Below the pieces are notes generated by a model, which ran no database searches, had not been told where the DNA came from, and saw only the letters and a program-made list of their open reading frames with translations. A program made the translations under genes and the position numbers. Shown one piece after another: positions 1 to 12,254 of a DNA stretch of 64,000 nucleotides. This DNA comes from Turnera subulata (taxonomy: Eukaryota > Streptophyta > Magnoliopsida > Malpighiales > Passifloraceae): assembly GCA_028386065.3 (NCBI GenBank), contig JAKUCV010002160.1:1-64000 (forward strand). The letters are read 5' to 3'. Positions within the stretch are counted from its first letter, which is position 1; each line of letters starts with the position of its first letter.

Positions 1-352
1 TCCACACAAAACACCACTATCTCTTCTTCTTTGTGAAAGAAAGGAAGAGCCCTAAAACACACCTTACACACAACCCCGGTTTTGTTGCTAGCACTTCAGT
101 CCGGGGAGCTCGAAGCTTGTTTCGTGGGACGATTCCAAGCTATCACGGTTCGTGTGGATACCGTAGAGGAGCAGGTCTTCTTCTTGCTCTTACTGATTCA
201 GTTTCCGGCTTAGGTGAAAGACCCTAACACTACAAGTAAGTAAAAATTGTTATACGGTTTACTAGCTTCACATGTGTTCTTGGTTGTTTCCCTTGCCTTC
301 CGCTGCATATATCCGCTTTTATATGAATGTCATATAGCCTAGGGGAACTTAC
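1..352 (+). repeat. 3' end (R/U5 part) of a plus-strand copia LTR, cut by window start
   Basis: This stretch matches in layout, on the plus strand, the 3' third of the copia LTRs seen elsewhere here: a block reading GTTCGTGTGGATACCGTAGA near 140, a GTGAAAGACCCTAAC block, then CTTCACATGTGTTC and a terminal CTTACA ending at 352. The same blocks occur in copia-B near 31950-32140 and, inverted, in copia-A near 7020-7160. Its sequence next to the terminal CA differs from those copies, so it is a related but distinct family. The short open frame at 33-227 is only a by-product of this LTR. The rest of the element lies left of the window. Confidence 0.7.
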
Positions 353-1478
353 ATTACTCACTCCAATTAATGCATAGATTGTTAGAGACAAGAATGGCCA
401 ACATAATGGTCCACCCAACATGATTAAGATTCCACCACTATCTAGTCTAATCATGTCTCCACTATGCACTAATGGGATTACACATCACATGCCATCAGGT
501 TTGGCTCAATAATTCTGACAATTATTGAATCAAACCAGCCCAAAACGACCCTGGTCCAATCACGGTACAACCACAGCCCAACCATGGTCCAACCACACCT
601 GGTCGAACCATGGTCCAACCACGGTTCAACCACTTCTCGCGTCAACGATTCTAAGTGTGTGACCCTGTAGGCACTTGTAACGTCCGACAATAATTTTAAA
701 CTCATTTACAATTATAAGCAAAGAGCGGCGTCTACCAACACATCATTGCTACCCGAACGACAAGATCAGTACTGATTCAATATGCCTCGTAAACATGTCA
801 TCGTCCCTTCGTCCCATTATTAAGATTAAACACGAGACATGGAATATGTCAATCTCGCATATGTTTAATTTCGGTTTCTTGATCCTCGAGCAAACTATGT
901 AAAACGGATACTAATGATATCACCATATCATATTCCGAGCACGGCCGTGCATTTACAGTTCAACTCTATCAAGAAACCAACCAATAATATACCCGTTATA
1001 TGGGTTGGACGAATCCCCTCTGGATCATACAAAACCCACTACACATTTATCATATACCCAATGACTACACTAAGTCTACTCATTTACGAAATAGCTAAGA
1101 GTAATATCAAAGTATATGACTCATATATTGGGAACCTTGATGATCACAGGTCTAAGGACAATACATATAAGAACCGCTAATGACAATCATATAATGTTCC
1201 ATGTAGTGTTCTTATATGGGTCGGTCCAGTCCACAAGTTCTCTAACTTGTACCCGTATGTAGAATTCATATCACATATAATTCTCAACATACGCTAGCCT
1301 TAATTTATTATTACAACCCATCCATAATAATAATGGACTAGGGACATTTAAGAATATGTAAATATTCTAGGGTTATAAACATGTGCAAGCGTTTATCTCA
1401 TAAACGATATTTATTGGAATAACCTTAATGTGTATGCATGATTACAAATAAACATCCATTGATTGGCTTACACTAACA
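353..1478 (-). repeat. 3' LTR of copia-A, truncated on its U5 side
   Basis: The sequence from 353 is collinear with the right LTR from about 7344 onward and ends with ACTAACA at 1478, the complement of the TGTTAGT start of this LTR family. The part matching 6973-7343 is missing. The block from about 650 to 1260 is strongly conserved in all copia LTRs in the window (compare 7640-8220, 31420-30830, 38370-37780 and 63020-63640). Differences from the right LTR are small substitutions and short indels, including one of about 26 bp near 1180. Confidence 0.85.
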
Positions 1479-1492
1479 ATCTCCCACTTGCA
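1479..1492 (-). other. polypurine tract of copia-A
   Basis: On the minus strand this reads AAGTGGGAGAT immediately before the LTR start TGTTAGTG. The same tract precedes the 3' LTR of copia-B (AGTGGGAGAT at 37521-37530) and a similar one that of copia-C (63856-63869). It lies just after the pol stop codon, as expected for the plus-strand primer of an LTR element. Confidence 0.8.
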
Positions 1493-4400
1493 CTAAAGCC
1501 AATCATACATGTATCTAATAGCAATGGACGCAGCCTGGCCATCATGCTTCTGCTGTGTGAGCGGCTTAGTCAATGGATCTGCTACATTGTTCTCAAATGG
1601 AACTCTGCATAGTCTGACATCGCCTCTTTCTATGATCTCTCGAATAAGATGATAGTGTCGGAGAATATGTTTGGATCTCTGGTGGTATCTAGGTTCCTGA
1701 GCCTGTGCGATTGTCCAATTGTTATCACAATAGAGCTCAATTGGACTCTCAATGCTTGGAACTACCCCAAGTTCAGTTGCGAACTTCTTGATCCAAATAG
1801 CCTCTTTCGCTGCATCTGAGGTAGCAATGTACTCAGCCTTTGGTTGTAGAATCGACAACTGTCTCTTGCTTTGAACTCTTCCAGCATACAGCACCACCTC
1901 CAAGACAAAACACATAACCTGACTGCGATCTAAAATCATCCCTATCGGTTTGGAAACTAGCAACTGTGAAGCCCTAGACAACAAGCTCATCCACGCTTCC
2001 GTAAATCAGGAATGCATCCTTAGTCCTTCTCAAGTACTTAAGGATATTCTTAACCGCTGTCCAGTGACTCTCACCGGGATCAGCTTGATATCTGCTTGTG
2101 ACACTCAAAGTATAAGCGACATCCGGTCGTGTACATAGCGTGGCATACATGATAGATCCTATTGCAGAAGCATAAGGAATCTTACTCATCCGCTCTCTCT
2201 CCTCAGTCGTACTAGGACATTGATTCTTTGAAAGAGCTACACCATGTGACAAGGGCAAGAATCCTTTCTTGGAATCTTGCATGCTAAACCTCTTTAACAC
2301 CTTGTCAATATATGTACTCTGACTTAGCCCGAGAAGCCTTTTGGATCTATCTCTATAGATCTTTGTGCCTAACACATAGGCTGCTTCTCCTAAGTCCTTC
2401 ATTGAGAAATTCTTCCCTAACCAAGCCTTTACAGACAGCAGTGTCGGAATGTCATTCCCAATGAGTAGGATGTCGTCAACATACAACAACAAGAAAACAA
2501 TAATGCTCCCACTAACCTTCTTGTAAACACTTGGTTCATCTTCGTTCTTAATGAAACCAAACTTTTTGATCACTTCATTGAAACGAAGATTCCAACTCCT
2601 AGAAGCTTGCTTCAATCCATAAATGGATCTCTGCAACTTGCATACCATATTGGCATTCTCTGGATCGACAAAACCTTCAGGTTGTGTCATGTACACATCC
2701 TCTAAAAGATTTCCGTTAAGGAAAGCGGTTTTGGCATGCATTTGCCATATCTCATATTCATAGTATGCCGCTATAGCCAATAGAATCCGGATAAATTTAA
2801 CCATGGCAACTGGCGAGAAAGTTTCATCATATTCAATACCATGAACTTGCTTGAAACCTTTCGCAACCAATCGCCCTTTAAAGGTAATCACATTACCAAT
2901 CATGTCGGTCTTTTTCTTAAAGACCCACTTGCACCCAATAGGTTTTACCCCTTCAGGTGGATCAATCAAGGTCCATACCTTGTTTTCACACATGGATTCC
3001 ATCTCCGAATTCATGGCTTCTAGCCACTTCTTAGAGTCTTGACCCGTAATAGCCTGCTGATAGGAAGTGGGCTCATCCTCATCTATGAGCATCACGTCTC
3101 CAGCATGAGTCATAAGAAATCCATATCTCTCAGGCTCATGCCGAATCCTATCCGACCTACGTAGTCCATGTGTTACAGGTACAAGACTTTCATCCACAAC
3201 ATCTTGTGGTTCCTGTCCTTGTTCCATCTCAGCCTCTATATCTCGAACGTCTTCGGGTTCTATTTTCCTCCCACTGGTTCTTCTAGAAATAAATTCTCTT
3301 TCTAGAAAAATAGCAGTACGTGCAACAAACACTTTGTGCTCGGCGGGATTGTAGAAATAATACCCTTTAGTTTACTTAGGGTATCCTACAAAGAGGTACT
3401 TGTCGGATTTAGGGCCGAGTTTATCTGATGCTTTACGTCTCACGTAAGCCTCACAACCCCAAATTCTCATAAAAGACAAATTGGGACGCCTCCCAGTCCA
3501 TATCTCATATAGTGTCTTTTCGACGGATTTAGATGGAACACGGGAAAGTGTAAATGCAGCACTCAATAATGCATGTCCCCAAAATGAAGAAGGAAGGTCA
3601 GCTTGACTCATCATCGAACGAACCATGTCTAACAAGGTTCTATTCCTCCTTTCGGATACACCATTCCATTGAGGCGTACCCGGTGGAGTGAGTTGTGATA
3701 CTATACCACACTCCTTTAGAAGATCAAGAAATTCTCGGCCTAAGTATTCACCTCCTCGATCTGATCGAAGCATTTTAATGCTCTTGCCGAGTTGATTCTG
3801 TACTTCATTCTTGAATTCTTTGAACTTTTCAAAGGATTCTGACTTGTGTCTCATTAGATACACGTAGCCATACCTACTGAAATCATCAATAAATGTAATG
3901 AAGTATTGGAATCCACCACTAGCTTGTGTCGACATCGGTCCACATACATCACTATGTATAAGACCTAACAAGCCCGAAGCTCTTTCACCTTTACCGGTAA
4001 AAGGAGCCTTCGTCATCTTGCCTAACAAACATTACTCACATGTCTCAAATGATTCAAAAGCAAATGAGTCTGAAAGTCCATCTTTATGGAGTTTAGATAT
4101 ACGAGTCTCGTTTATATGGCCCAATCGACAATGCCAAAGATAGGTTTCATTACAATCGTTCATTCTAACCTTCTTCGTATTAACGTTATAGATTGCAGTT
4201 TCTAGGTTAAGAACATATAAACCATTTCTTAAATATGCACCATCATAATAAACATCATTGAAATAAATAGAACAACAATTGTCCTTTATTACAAATGAAA
4301 AACCTTTCTTGTTAATACAAGACACAGAAATCAAATTCCTGCTTATAGTCGGTACATAATAACAATTATCCAGTCTTAAAACCAAACCACTCAGTAAGGT

Positions 4401-5441
4401 AAGATAGTAAGTTCCTACGGCTAATGCAGCAACTCTTGCTCCATTTCCCACGCAGGTCTATCTCACCTTTTGCCAATCTCCTACTCTTTCTCAGTTCCTG
4501 CACATTTACACAAATGTGAGAACCATATCCGGTATCTAATACCCATGATGCAGAGATAGAGATATTAGCTTCTATAACAAAAATACCTGAAGTGGAAGTC
4601 TTACTTCCCTTCTGTTTCTTCACCTCTTCAAGGTAAACACAGTTGCGTTTCCAATGGCCAGGTTTGTTGCAATGGAAACATTGTCCTTCCTTTGCAATAC
4701 CACCATTGGATTTCAGCACATGGGAACAAGAAGATGCACATGCACTAAACTTTTTGGCACATTTCTTCTTCTTGTAAAACTTGGCTTTACCCTTTCCTTT
4801 GACTTTTCCAACCATCAAAATATTGTTGGATTTGTTTGCCTTCATTTGTTGCTCAATTGTTCCTAACATGTTAAGCAAATCAGACAAGGATTTGTCAAGA
4901 TGATTCATATTGAAATTCATGACAAATTGGCTGTAACTATCCGGCAACGATTGCAGGACTAGAACAACAGCCAACTCCTTTTGCAAAGGAAAACCTAGAC
5001 CCTCAAGGCTCTCAGCGTATCCAATCATTTTGAGCACATGAGGTCTCACAGGTGATGACTCAGCCATCTTGCATTGGAACAATGCCATAGAGGTCTCATA
5101 CCTCTCATGCCTTGCTTGCTCTTTAAAAAGCATTTTCAGATGTTCGATCATATCGAACGCACCCAAGGTCTCATGTTGCTTCTGAAGCTCAGAGTCCATG
5201 TTAACAAGCATAAGGCATGCAACATCCAATGCATCATCAGCATGCTTCTTGTAAGCATCTCTTTCCGCCCTAGAAGCATTAGGAGCCGGTTCATTTGAAA
5301 CATTCCTTCAAGGACATACAACTTCTTTTCTTATTTGAGGACTATCCTCAAGTTGCGATACCATTTTAGGAAGTTATTCCCATTGAACTTTTCCTTGTCA
5401 AGGACAGATCGTAGTGACATTGTGCAAGTGTTTTGTGCCAT
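1493..5441 (-). pseudogene. copia-A gag-pol polyprotein, broken
   Basis: The minus strand encodes a copia polyprotein. Gag starts at the ATG at 5441-5439 (MAQNT), meets a stop within about 40 codons, and has a CCHC zinc knuckle (CFHCNKPGHWKRNC) near 4640-4681. A protease motif DTGYGSHI follows near 4530. The integrase zinc-binding region is near 4090-4150 and the integrase core runs about 3640-3960 (SDVCGP, DDFSRYG, GTPQWNGVSERRNR). Reverse transcriptase has YVDDILL near 2470-2490. RNase H includes AEYIATSDAAKEAIW, and the frame ends at the TAG at 1493-1495. Breaks: frame changes around 4366-4451 and 1974-1990, and stops at 4032-4034 and 3372-3374. The first catalytic aspartate of reverse transcriptase (normally QMD) is His at 2736-2738, so the enzyme is predicted dead even apart from the frameshifts. 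Confidence 0.9.
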
Positions 5442-5989
5442 AGAAATTCTAAAACAATGATCAACTCACACAAATAAGAGTCATGCATACAAATTCATTG
5501 AACAAGGAATTCTATTAAATGATGTTCCTACTATATAAATCAAGCTCCATATTTCACTACTAGATAAGTCAGCTTTGGCTGATCGCTTACTTCATAGTTA
5601 TTTAGGTAGACAACTCTTGTCAATTACATCTCATGTAACTCTTGGATAGTTGAGTGAACAACACCTGTTCTTGTCTATCTCATAGACTTAGCTCAACTCC
5701 TTGCCTCTAAGTCCTTAATCCTATTAAGATGACCTAGTTAAGTTCAACACCATAATAAGCAGTTCTGATATTACAATTATCGCGTCGCACCTTGCTAGGA
5801 TAAATATTGGCACCTTACTTTGGCAAAACCAACCATGTGTTGATCTAAACAATGATGAGTGCTTATCATGGAAGGCAACACAAGAAGAACTTAATATTTT
5901 CATCAACATATTATTCCAACACATTACATGCATGTTCTTGATGAATCATATATTGATGTTTGTAAATTTGGAAAACAAAATTACAAGGG
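5442..5989 (-). other. copia-A leader between palindrome array and gag
   Basis: Untranslated leader of copia-A. The stretch around 5560-5720 matches copia-B at about 33780-33940 (same words on the opposite strand, such as the complement of GACAAGAGTTGTCTACCTA), so it is a conserved part of the family leader. I see no supported coding sequence. Confidence 0.6.
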
Positions 5990-6671
5990 AACATCGATGT
6001 TTAAACTTGAACGTCGATGTTTTGAGAATCTGATTCTCCCATCTATTTGGCTGAGGCTCAAGAACATCGATGTTCAACAATTCAACATCGATGTTTTGAG
6101 TAACTTGAACTCCAAACTATTTGGCAGTAGCTCAAGAACATCGATGTTCAACTCTTAAACATCGATGTTTTGAGAATTCTGAAAGTTCATGATTTTGGCA
6201 ATAGCATTTTAACATCGATGTTGAACTAAAACATCGATGTTTGAACTTCTGAAACTCAAGAACATCAATGTCTAGATCTGAACATCGATGTTCTGAGGCT
6301 TTGGAACTCCAAACTATTTGGCAGAGCTCAAGAACATCGATGTTGGAAAGTTCCGAAGGTCCAAAAACTTGGCAGTAGTTTTAAACATCGATGTCTAACG
6401 TTTAAACATCGATGTTGGAGACTTCTGGAACTCAAGAACATCGATGTGCATTGCTGAACATCGATGTCTATGAGAATCTGGAGTCTCAAAACATTCTGAC
6501 AGAAGGGATGAAGATCGATGTTGAAACCTGAACATCGCTGTTCAATCCTTTCTGCCAAGACCACTTGACATATGAACGTCGATGTGTGTCTCACAACATC
6601 GATGTTCAATGGTCTCGGCCAAGGCAAATCTTAATGTGAACATCGACGTTGATCTGATGAACATCGATGTT
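5990..6671. repeat. array A of the AACATCGATGTT palindrome (copia-A leader)
   Basis: About 21 copies of the 12-bp palindrome AACATCGATGTT or one- to two-base variants lie here: ten pairs and one single copy (6334). Pair spacers are 7-9 bp, giving 19-21 bp between centres, and pairs are separated by roughly 40-80 bp. Text between pairs is itself repeated, for example CTCCAAACTATTTGGCAG at about 6108-6126 and 6307-6324. Several variants change the central CG (AACATCAATGTC near 6262). The array lies between the primer-binding site and gag of copia-A. It does not code. Confidence 0.9.
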
Positions 6672-6954
6672 CTGGCCCTTCTGCATTAAAACGACAATCG
6701 TTCTATACACAAACCGACACTCAATTTTTCTTAGTCGAACTCTTCGACTTACTGCCGTGAATATCTTGATTGATATCTCATACCAATCTAGTGCTTGTTG
6801 TCAAAACCTTTTAACAAAAACACAACATCAACATGTTCAATAACTCATTTAGCACATCACATATACAAAATGAATTCAGCATATCACATATACTAGCATG
6901 TTCATACTATATCACATATAACATATGAACACATAATTTGGTTTAGAACTTCAC

Positions 6955-6972
6955 AAGAGGCTCCGCTACCAC
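6955..6972 (-). other. primer-binding site of copia-A
   Basis: On the minus strand the bases directly after the 5' LTR read G then TGGTAGCGGAGC. This is the expected place for the tRNA primer site. It differs at two positions from the usual plant initiator-Met site TGGTATCAGAGC. The same core is found beside the Sirevirus LTR (20419-20430) and the gypsy LTR (43810-43821). Confidence 0.75.
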
Positions 6973-8444
6973 TGTAAGTATCCGAGCACGCAACGGAAAT
7001 ACCGGATACACATGGAGGATCCAAGTGAAGGGTAGCTAAACCGAATAACAATTTTTACGTACATGAATCGGTTGAGGTCTTTCACCCAACTATAGGGATG
7101 AATCAGCAAGAGCCGGATAGAAATCCCACCCCTCTATGGTATCCACATGAACCATCGATGATTAGTTGGAATCGTCACACGATAACCAACCCGAGCACCC
7201 CCGAACTGATGTGCTAGCAGCAGGTTTCCGGGAGCTTGTGTTTGTTGTGTTTTTCTTCTTTCTCAAAGAAGGATGTGTGTAACTTGAAAACTCTAAGCTC
7301 TCAAGTCACTCAAGCTCTGAAAAATCAGACTCATAGTAACTTGATTACTCACTCCAATTAATGCATAGATTATTAGAGACAAGAATGGCCAACATAATAC
7401 CACCCAACATGATTAAGATTCCACCACTATCTAGTCTAATCATGTCTCCACTACGCACTAATGGGATTACACATCACATGCCATCAGGTTTGGCTGAATA
7501 ATTCTGACAATTATTGAATCAAACCATCCCAAAACGACCCTGGTCCAACCACAGTCCAACCATGGTCCTACCACACCTGGTCGAACCATGGTCCAACCAC
7601 GGTTCAACCACTGCTCGAGTCAACGATTCTAAGTGTGTGACCCTGTAGGCACTTGTAACGTCCGGCAATAATTGTAAACTCATTTAAAATTATAAGCAAA
7701 GAGCGGCGTCTAGCAACACATCATTGCTACCCGAACGACAAGATCAGTACTGATTCAATATGCCTCGTAAACATGTCATCGTCCCTTCGTCCCACTATCA
7801 AGATTAAACACGAGACATAGAATATGTCAATCTCGCATATGTTTAATCTCGGTTTCTTGACCCTGGAGCTAACTATGTAAAACGGATACTAATGATATCA
7901 CCATATCATAATCCGAGCACGGCCGTGCATTTACAGTTCAACTCTATCAAGAAACCAACCAATAATATACCCGTTATATGGGTTGGACGAATCCCCTCTG
8001 GATCATACAGAACCCACTACACATTTATTATATACCCAATGATTACACTAAGTCTACTTATTTACGAAATAGCCAAGAGTAATATCAAAGTATACGACTC
8101 ATATATTGGGAACCTTGATGATCACAGGTCTAAGGACAATACATATAAGAACCCCATGTAGCGTTCTTATGTGGGTCGGTCCAGTCCACAAGTTCTCTAA
8201 CTTGTACCCGTATGTAGAATTCATATCACATATAATTCTCAACATACGCTAGTCTTAATTTATTATTACAAACCATCCATAATAATAATCGACTAGGGAT
8301 ATTTAAGAATATATAAATATTCTAAGGTTATAAACATGTGCAAGCGTTTATCTCATAAACGATATTTATTGGAATAACCTTAATGTGTATACATGATTAC
8401 AAATAAACATCCATTGATTGGCTTTTGGGCATATTACACTAACA
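6973..8444 (-). repeat. 5' LTR of copia-A
   Basis: A complete LTR of about 1,470 bp on the minus strand, starting TGTTAGTG (complement of the plus-strand end at 8444) and ending in CTTACA at 6973. The U5 side holds the complement of the ATACCATAGAGG and GTTGGGTGAAAGACC blocks. The part from about 7640 to 8220 is the copia LTR core conserved across all copies. The open frame at 7892-8161 repeats in every LTR on the antisense side and is not treated as a gene. Confidence 0.85.
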
Positions 8445-9282
8445 GTATAGTTACTCTATAGAGTCTAGAGGTTGAGTCAAGTCAAAAATGGGCAAGGGTT
8501 GAATTCTATCTCCAACAATCAACAAGGTCATCATTTGTACTTTTTCACATAAGGAATAAATCTTTAATTTCCTTACCTTCTGTGTATATGGGGCAAGTTA
8601 TGCATGACTTCATGACATTCCATTGGATCATTCTAGGGGACTATAAAAACGAACTACGAAGACCTGATTTTGTGGATGTAATCCAACCTAACCTAACATA
8701 CATTCGATTAACCCCAGCTGATTCCTAAACGCTCACCCGCACTAGCCTTCAAACACATACCCATGTTGACACCTATTTAACCCAGTCTCCATATTTAACC
8801 CATCATATCCACTTGAACACTTGTCAAGAAATGATGCTCCCAAAAACAAATCAAGCTTCAAAAAAAATGTTCCATCTAAAAGCACCTACTCAAAGATGAT
8901 GTCACCCTTCTTGAAAATCAAAGAAGGAAAAGAAGAGAGGAAAGAGAAGAGGCGGCACCTTTCAAACTACAATCCACAAGAGTGATCCAAATGATAGTAA
9001 ATGTGCCCCCTCCCAAAACAAAACAAAATGGAAGAAAGCAAGGAAATGAAGGTAACCCTTTGTGCTTGATTATTAGTTCATCATCAAGTCTATGAAATTG
9101 GAGGAAAGAGGCCATAGTGAAGAAGACAAGTGTTCTCCTGCTACCTTTAGCCTTCCACCAGACAACATTCTACCAAACACCCAATACCTTTAGCCTTCTA
9201 TTAAATACCATACTACCAAATGCTCAATATCCTCGGCCTTCCACCAAACAACGACCCTGACAAACACCTCAGACCTAACACT

Positions 9283-9600
9283 TCATCTACAAATACGTAG
9301 GCAATCCGACAACGGGCCCGGTCTACTTGGTTCCCAGATTGATTCAATGGAAAGATTGGGGTCATTGTTAGATACACATGCTACACTGTTGAATGTATTT
9401 AGGCCTCTTTTGTAGTCATATTTCCCCTTCACTCGGACATGTAGTTTGGGCTCATGAAGTTGTAGATGTTGGTCAAATTTGTCTCTCTCTACAAACTCAT
9501 TTTGAATCCAGTCATCATAAAGCATATCTCTCCAATGGTCTCTTAGACATGTGATTCTTGGTTTCCCTCATTAAGGTTGATAATTGGTCATTCAAATGCA
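9283..9600 (-). pseudogene. unrecognised coding remnant inside the Tat-like 3' region
   Basis: On the minus strand an 80-codon frame (9283-9525) contains a passage rich in charged and aromatic residues (HEPKLHVRVKGKYDYKRG ... SIWEPSRPGPLSD). A likely upstream continuation in another frame lies at about 9525-9600. It reads like a real protein remnant rather than chance, but I do not recognise the family. It may be what is left of an antisense gene in the position where the next Tat-like copy has one (14398-15439). Confidence 0.3.
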
Positions 9601-10139
9601 TCTGGCCCGAGTGGCCTTCCTCTCTCCCAAATTTTGTGATTCTATACCTATGGTTGCTATCCCCACGAAAAAAAAAAGAAAAAAAAGCGGTCCGCTAAGT
9701 TGAAAACTTGAAAGGGCGGCCTAGGCAAAAGTTAGGACGAGCCTGCTAGGTTGAAAACCCACATGGGCGGCCTAGGCAAAAGTTAAGGCTAAGGGGGAAA
9801 TTGGGATAGCAGCCAACGGCAAGGGGCATTCATAGGGAGGACAACACCATTTTTAGAGTTGATTCATTTGGGTAGTCAGGGACAAGCATCTAGGCACATC
9901 GCCTCCATCTATTTTTAAGGGGTATCCACTCATCCATTGATTTCGCTTTTTGGGTCTTCATCTATCAAACCTTTTCAACAAGGAATGTTCACTCGTGGGG
10001 TCCTAACTAGCATTTAAAATGAATGGGTTCATAGTCATTGTGAATCTTTTTCTTTGAGATTTTGGAGTTTTTGATGGAATACTTTACTTTTTCTCAAGTT
10101 GCTTAACTTTCACCTTAGCTCGAATGATTTTTCAATGCT

Positions 10140-10520
10140 CATGCGTCACACTAGGGGCACTTGCATCCAAACGCACCACGAAGGAATGAGATTGCACTTG
10201 CATCCATACATATGGTAGTAGATAGCACTTGCACTTCAAAAAAAACAAAAACATCATGTAGAAGTAGGGAGCACCTGCACTCAAGGGGAAAGGGAAGAGA
10301 AAAGAGAAAAACCGAGGGAAAGGGGAGAAGAAGAGAGGAAAAGAGGAAAACATGAAGAGGAAAGGAGAGAAAAAGGGAAAAACATATCATAGGCATATAC
10401 TTCCATGTAGAAGTAGGAAGCACTTGTATTCAAGAGGCAAACACATTGTTGTAGGATTATGGGGTACTTGCATCCATAGACAAGCAAGTAGAAACTAGAA
10501 GCATTGGCACACCAACCAAC
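10140..10520. repeat. irregular repeats with purine-rich tract, Tat-like 3' region
   Basis: GCACTTGCA/GCACCTGCA words recur at intervals of about 50-70 bp; one repeated phrase is GTAGAAGTAGG followed by AGCAC (about 10258 and 10409). Between them 10286-10385 is almost pure A/G on the plus strand. Overlapping open frames on both strands here arise from this low complexity and are not genes. Confidence 0.6.
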
Positions 10521-11089
10521 TAGGGGGGCATCCCCATGCATTAAAGGGATAAATACATTGTAGACATGCTCATGCATCACTAAAAAAATATGGGTTTCTT
10601 GATAAAGTGGATTTGGTTGGGGGACAAATGATTAATGGGGGAGGCAACATCACGAATTCATCGCTTGATGTAGACTTACATTTCCTAGGGTTGTTAGCTG
10701 AAGGAGCGTGACATGAACAAATCTTATAGATAATGGTAATTATAGACAAGGGGCATGTCATGCCTTATTTCTCTGACTCGTCAAGCTTACATCAGGCAAT
10801 AGGCACATATCTACCTTGAGATTAAACCTACATCATGGCATTAGGGGCATGGCGGGCCCATTTATCTAACTAGGACTAGATAGATCACCTGTTTGGCTAT
10901 AGGCTGGGACGCCTGGGGGTGATTCTGAACTAGAGGCACATTCAATCTAAATCCAAAAACCATGATGAGATACTAGGGGCATCTCCCCCACTTTTGGTCT
11001 GTATTTCTCAAGGGGCACAACACACACACCATTTCCTTCAAATCCAGTAGAGAGGGGCATGGGATCCAGACAACCCAATCATAAGGCAA

Positions 11090-12250
11090 CATTCTTTACA
11101 AACCTGTGAGATTATGAGGGAACCAGAAATACCAGGATAACCCAGACACATTCAACCCAGCACCTGAGAATCTGAGGAACCCAGAAATGAGGCAACCAGA
11201 CCATGAGATGACACTCGTTATGCTTCACCATGAGACGTGAGAAACCCAACCTGTGAGAGATAGCCAGACCATGAGGCAAAACCTAACCTAGAACTTGAGA
11301 ACATGAGAGAACCTAGTCAGAAGAGAGATGAGAGAACCCAGTCCAAAGCCTAGTCTTCACAACCTTGGGACAAAAGGTCAACCCAGCCATAATCCAAAAA
11401 CCCAGTCTTTGCAAACCTGAGTGATGAGGGCACCCAGTCGAGAAGGAACCCAGTCAAGAAAGCCAAAGACCCAGTCTTTGCAAACCTGAGAGATGAGGGA
11501 GTCCAGTCAAAGGCCATAAACCAAGTTTTGGCAAAACCCGTGAGATGAGCAAACGCAAACCGGTAAGACAATGAGAGAACCTGAGACACCCAGATGTGAG
11601 ATACCCAGAGATGAGTCAACTGTGAGTGAAAAGCCAGGGACCCGACCCTTACAACCTAGAGAGAAGTGAACCCGAACCTAAAGCCGAGACCCAGTTCTCG
11701 CAAACCAAGAGACGAGGGGAGTGAGTTAAGCCAGACATGAGGGAACCCAGATGAGAGAATCCAAATCCAAAACCGGGACTTAGCTCCCACAAACTGAGAG
11801 ACACGACCCAAAGTCGGGTCCCAGCACCCGCAAACCATGAGATGAGGGAAAAATTATGAGAGAATCAAGAAATGGGGGGAACCAGAGATACCTAACAAGA
11901 AGCCGGGACCCAGCTCCCGCAAACCATAAGATGTGAGAACCCAGACATGAGAGAATCATGAGAGAACATAAAGCCAGGATGCAGCTCCCGCAGACCATGA
12001 GATGAGGGGAACCAGAGTAGAGAGAGCCTAAAGTCGGGACACAACTCCTGCAAATCGAGAGATGAGAGAGACCGGACTTAAGAGAAAACCAGATGTGAGG
12101 AATACCAAAAGCCGAGGACCCAGTTCTCGTAACCCAAAGCCAAGAGCCTAGCTCTTGCAAACCTTGAGATCAGCCGACCTTGAGACATACAAGTTAAAAG
12201 CCGGGAACCCAATTCTTGCAAACCAGACAAAAGCCGAATACCCGGTAATT
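11090..12250. repeat. tandem repeat field 1 of the Tat-like element
   Basis: Irregular tandem repeats with a theme of GGGACCCAGCTCCCGCAAACC followed by a GAGATGAG run. Copies start near 11468, 11688, 11785, 11818, 11908, 11977, 12038, 12117 and 12140, at spacings of about 30-220 bp, mostly 50-110. Antisense open frames across the field (for example 11780-12160) are periodic and follow the repeat, so I do not call them genes. Such arrays next to the 3' LTR are a known property of Tat/Ogre elements. Confidence 0.75.
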
Positions 12251-12254
12251 GCAA

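Larger units (their letters stand above)
353..8444 (-). mobile_element. Ty1/copia retrotransposon copia-A, minus strand, left LTR truncated
   Basis: A copia element lies inverted here. From right to left it has a 5' LTR (6973-8444), a primer-binding site, a leader carrying a palindrome array, gag-protease-integrase-reverse transcriptase-RNase H, a polypurine tract and a 3' LTR. The domain order (integrase before reverse transcriptase) fixes it as Ty1/copia. The 3' LTR lacks the part that would lie left of 353, where an oppositely oriented LTR end is joined. The reading frames are broken, so it is not autonomous. Copia-B (30586-39059) belongs to the same group in the other orientation. Exact copia lineage is not certain. 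Confidence 0.9.

Noticed and set aside
914..1180. An open frame of about 88 codons on the antisense side of the copia LTR, present in each copy (also 7892-8161, 30732-31073, 37677-37958).
   Set aside because: It follows from the strongly conserved LTR core. A one-base indel (GAATCCCCTC versus GAATCCCTC) shifts it between the two LTRs of copia-B, and its start is not shared. No sign of protein-level constraint.
10132..10580. Overlapping open frames on both strands.
   Set aside because: They come from a purine-rich tract and GCACTTGCA repeats, with low-complexity Ser/Phe/Leu or Arg/Lys proteins.
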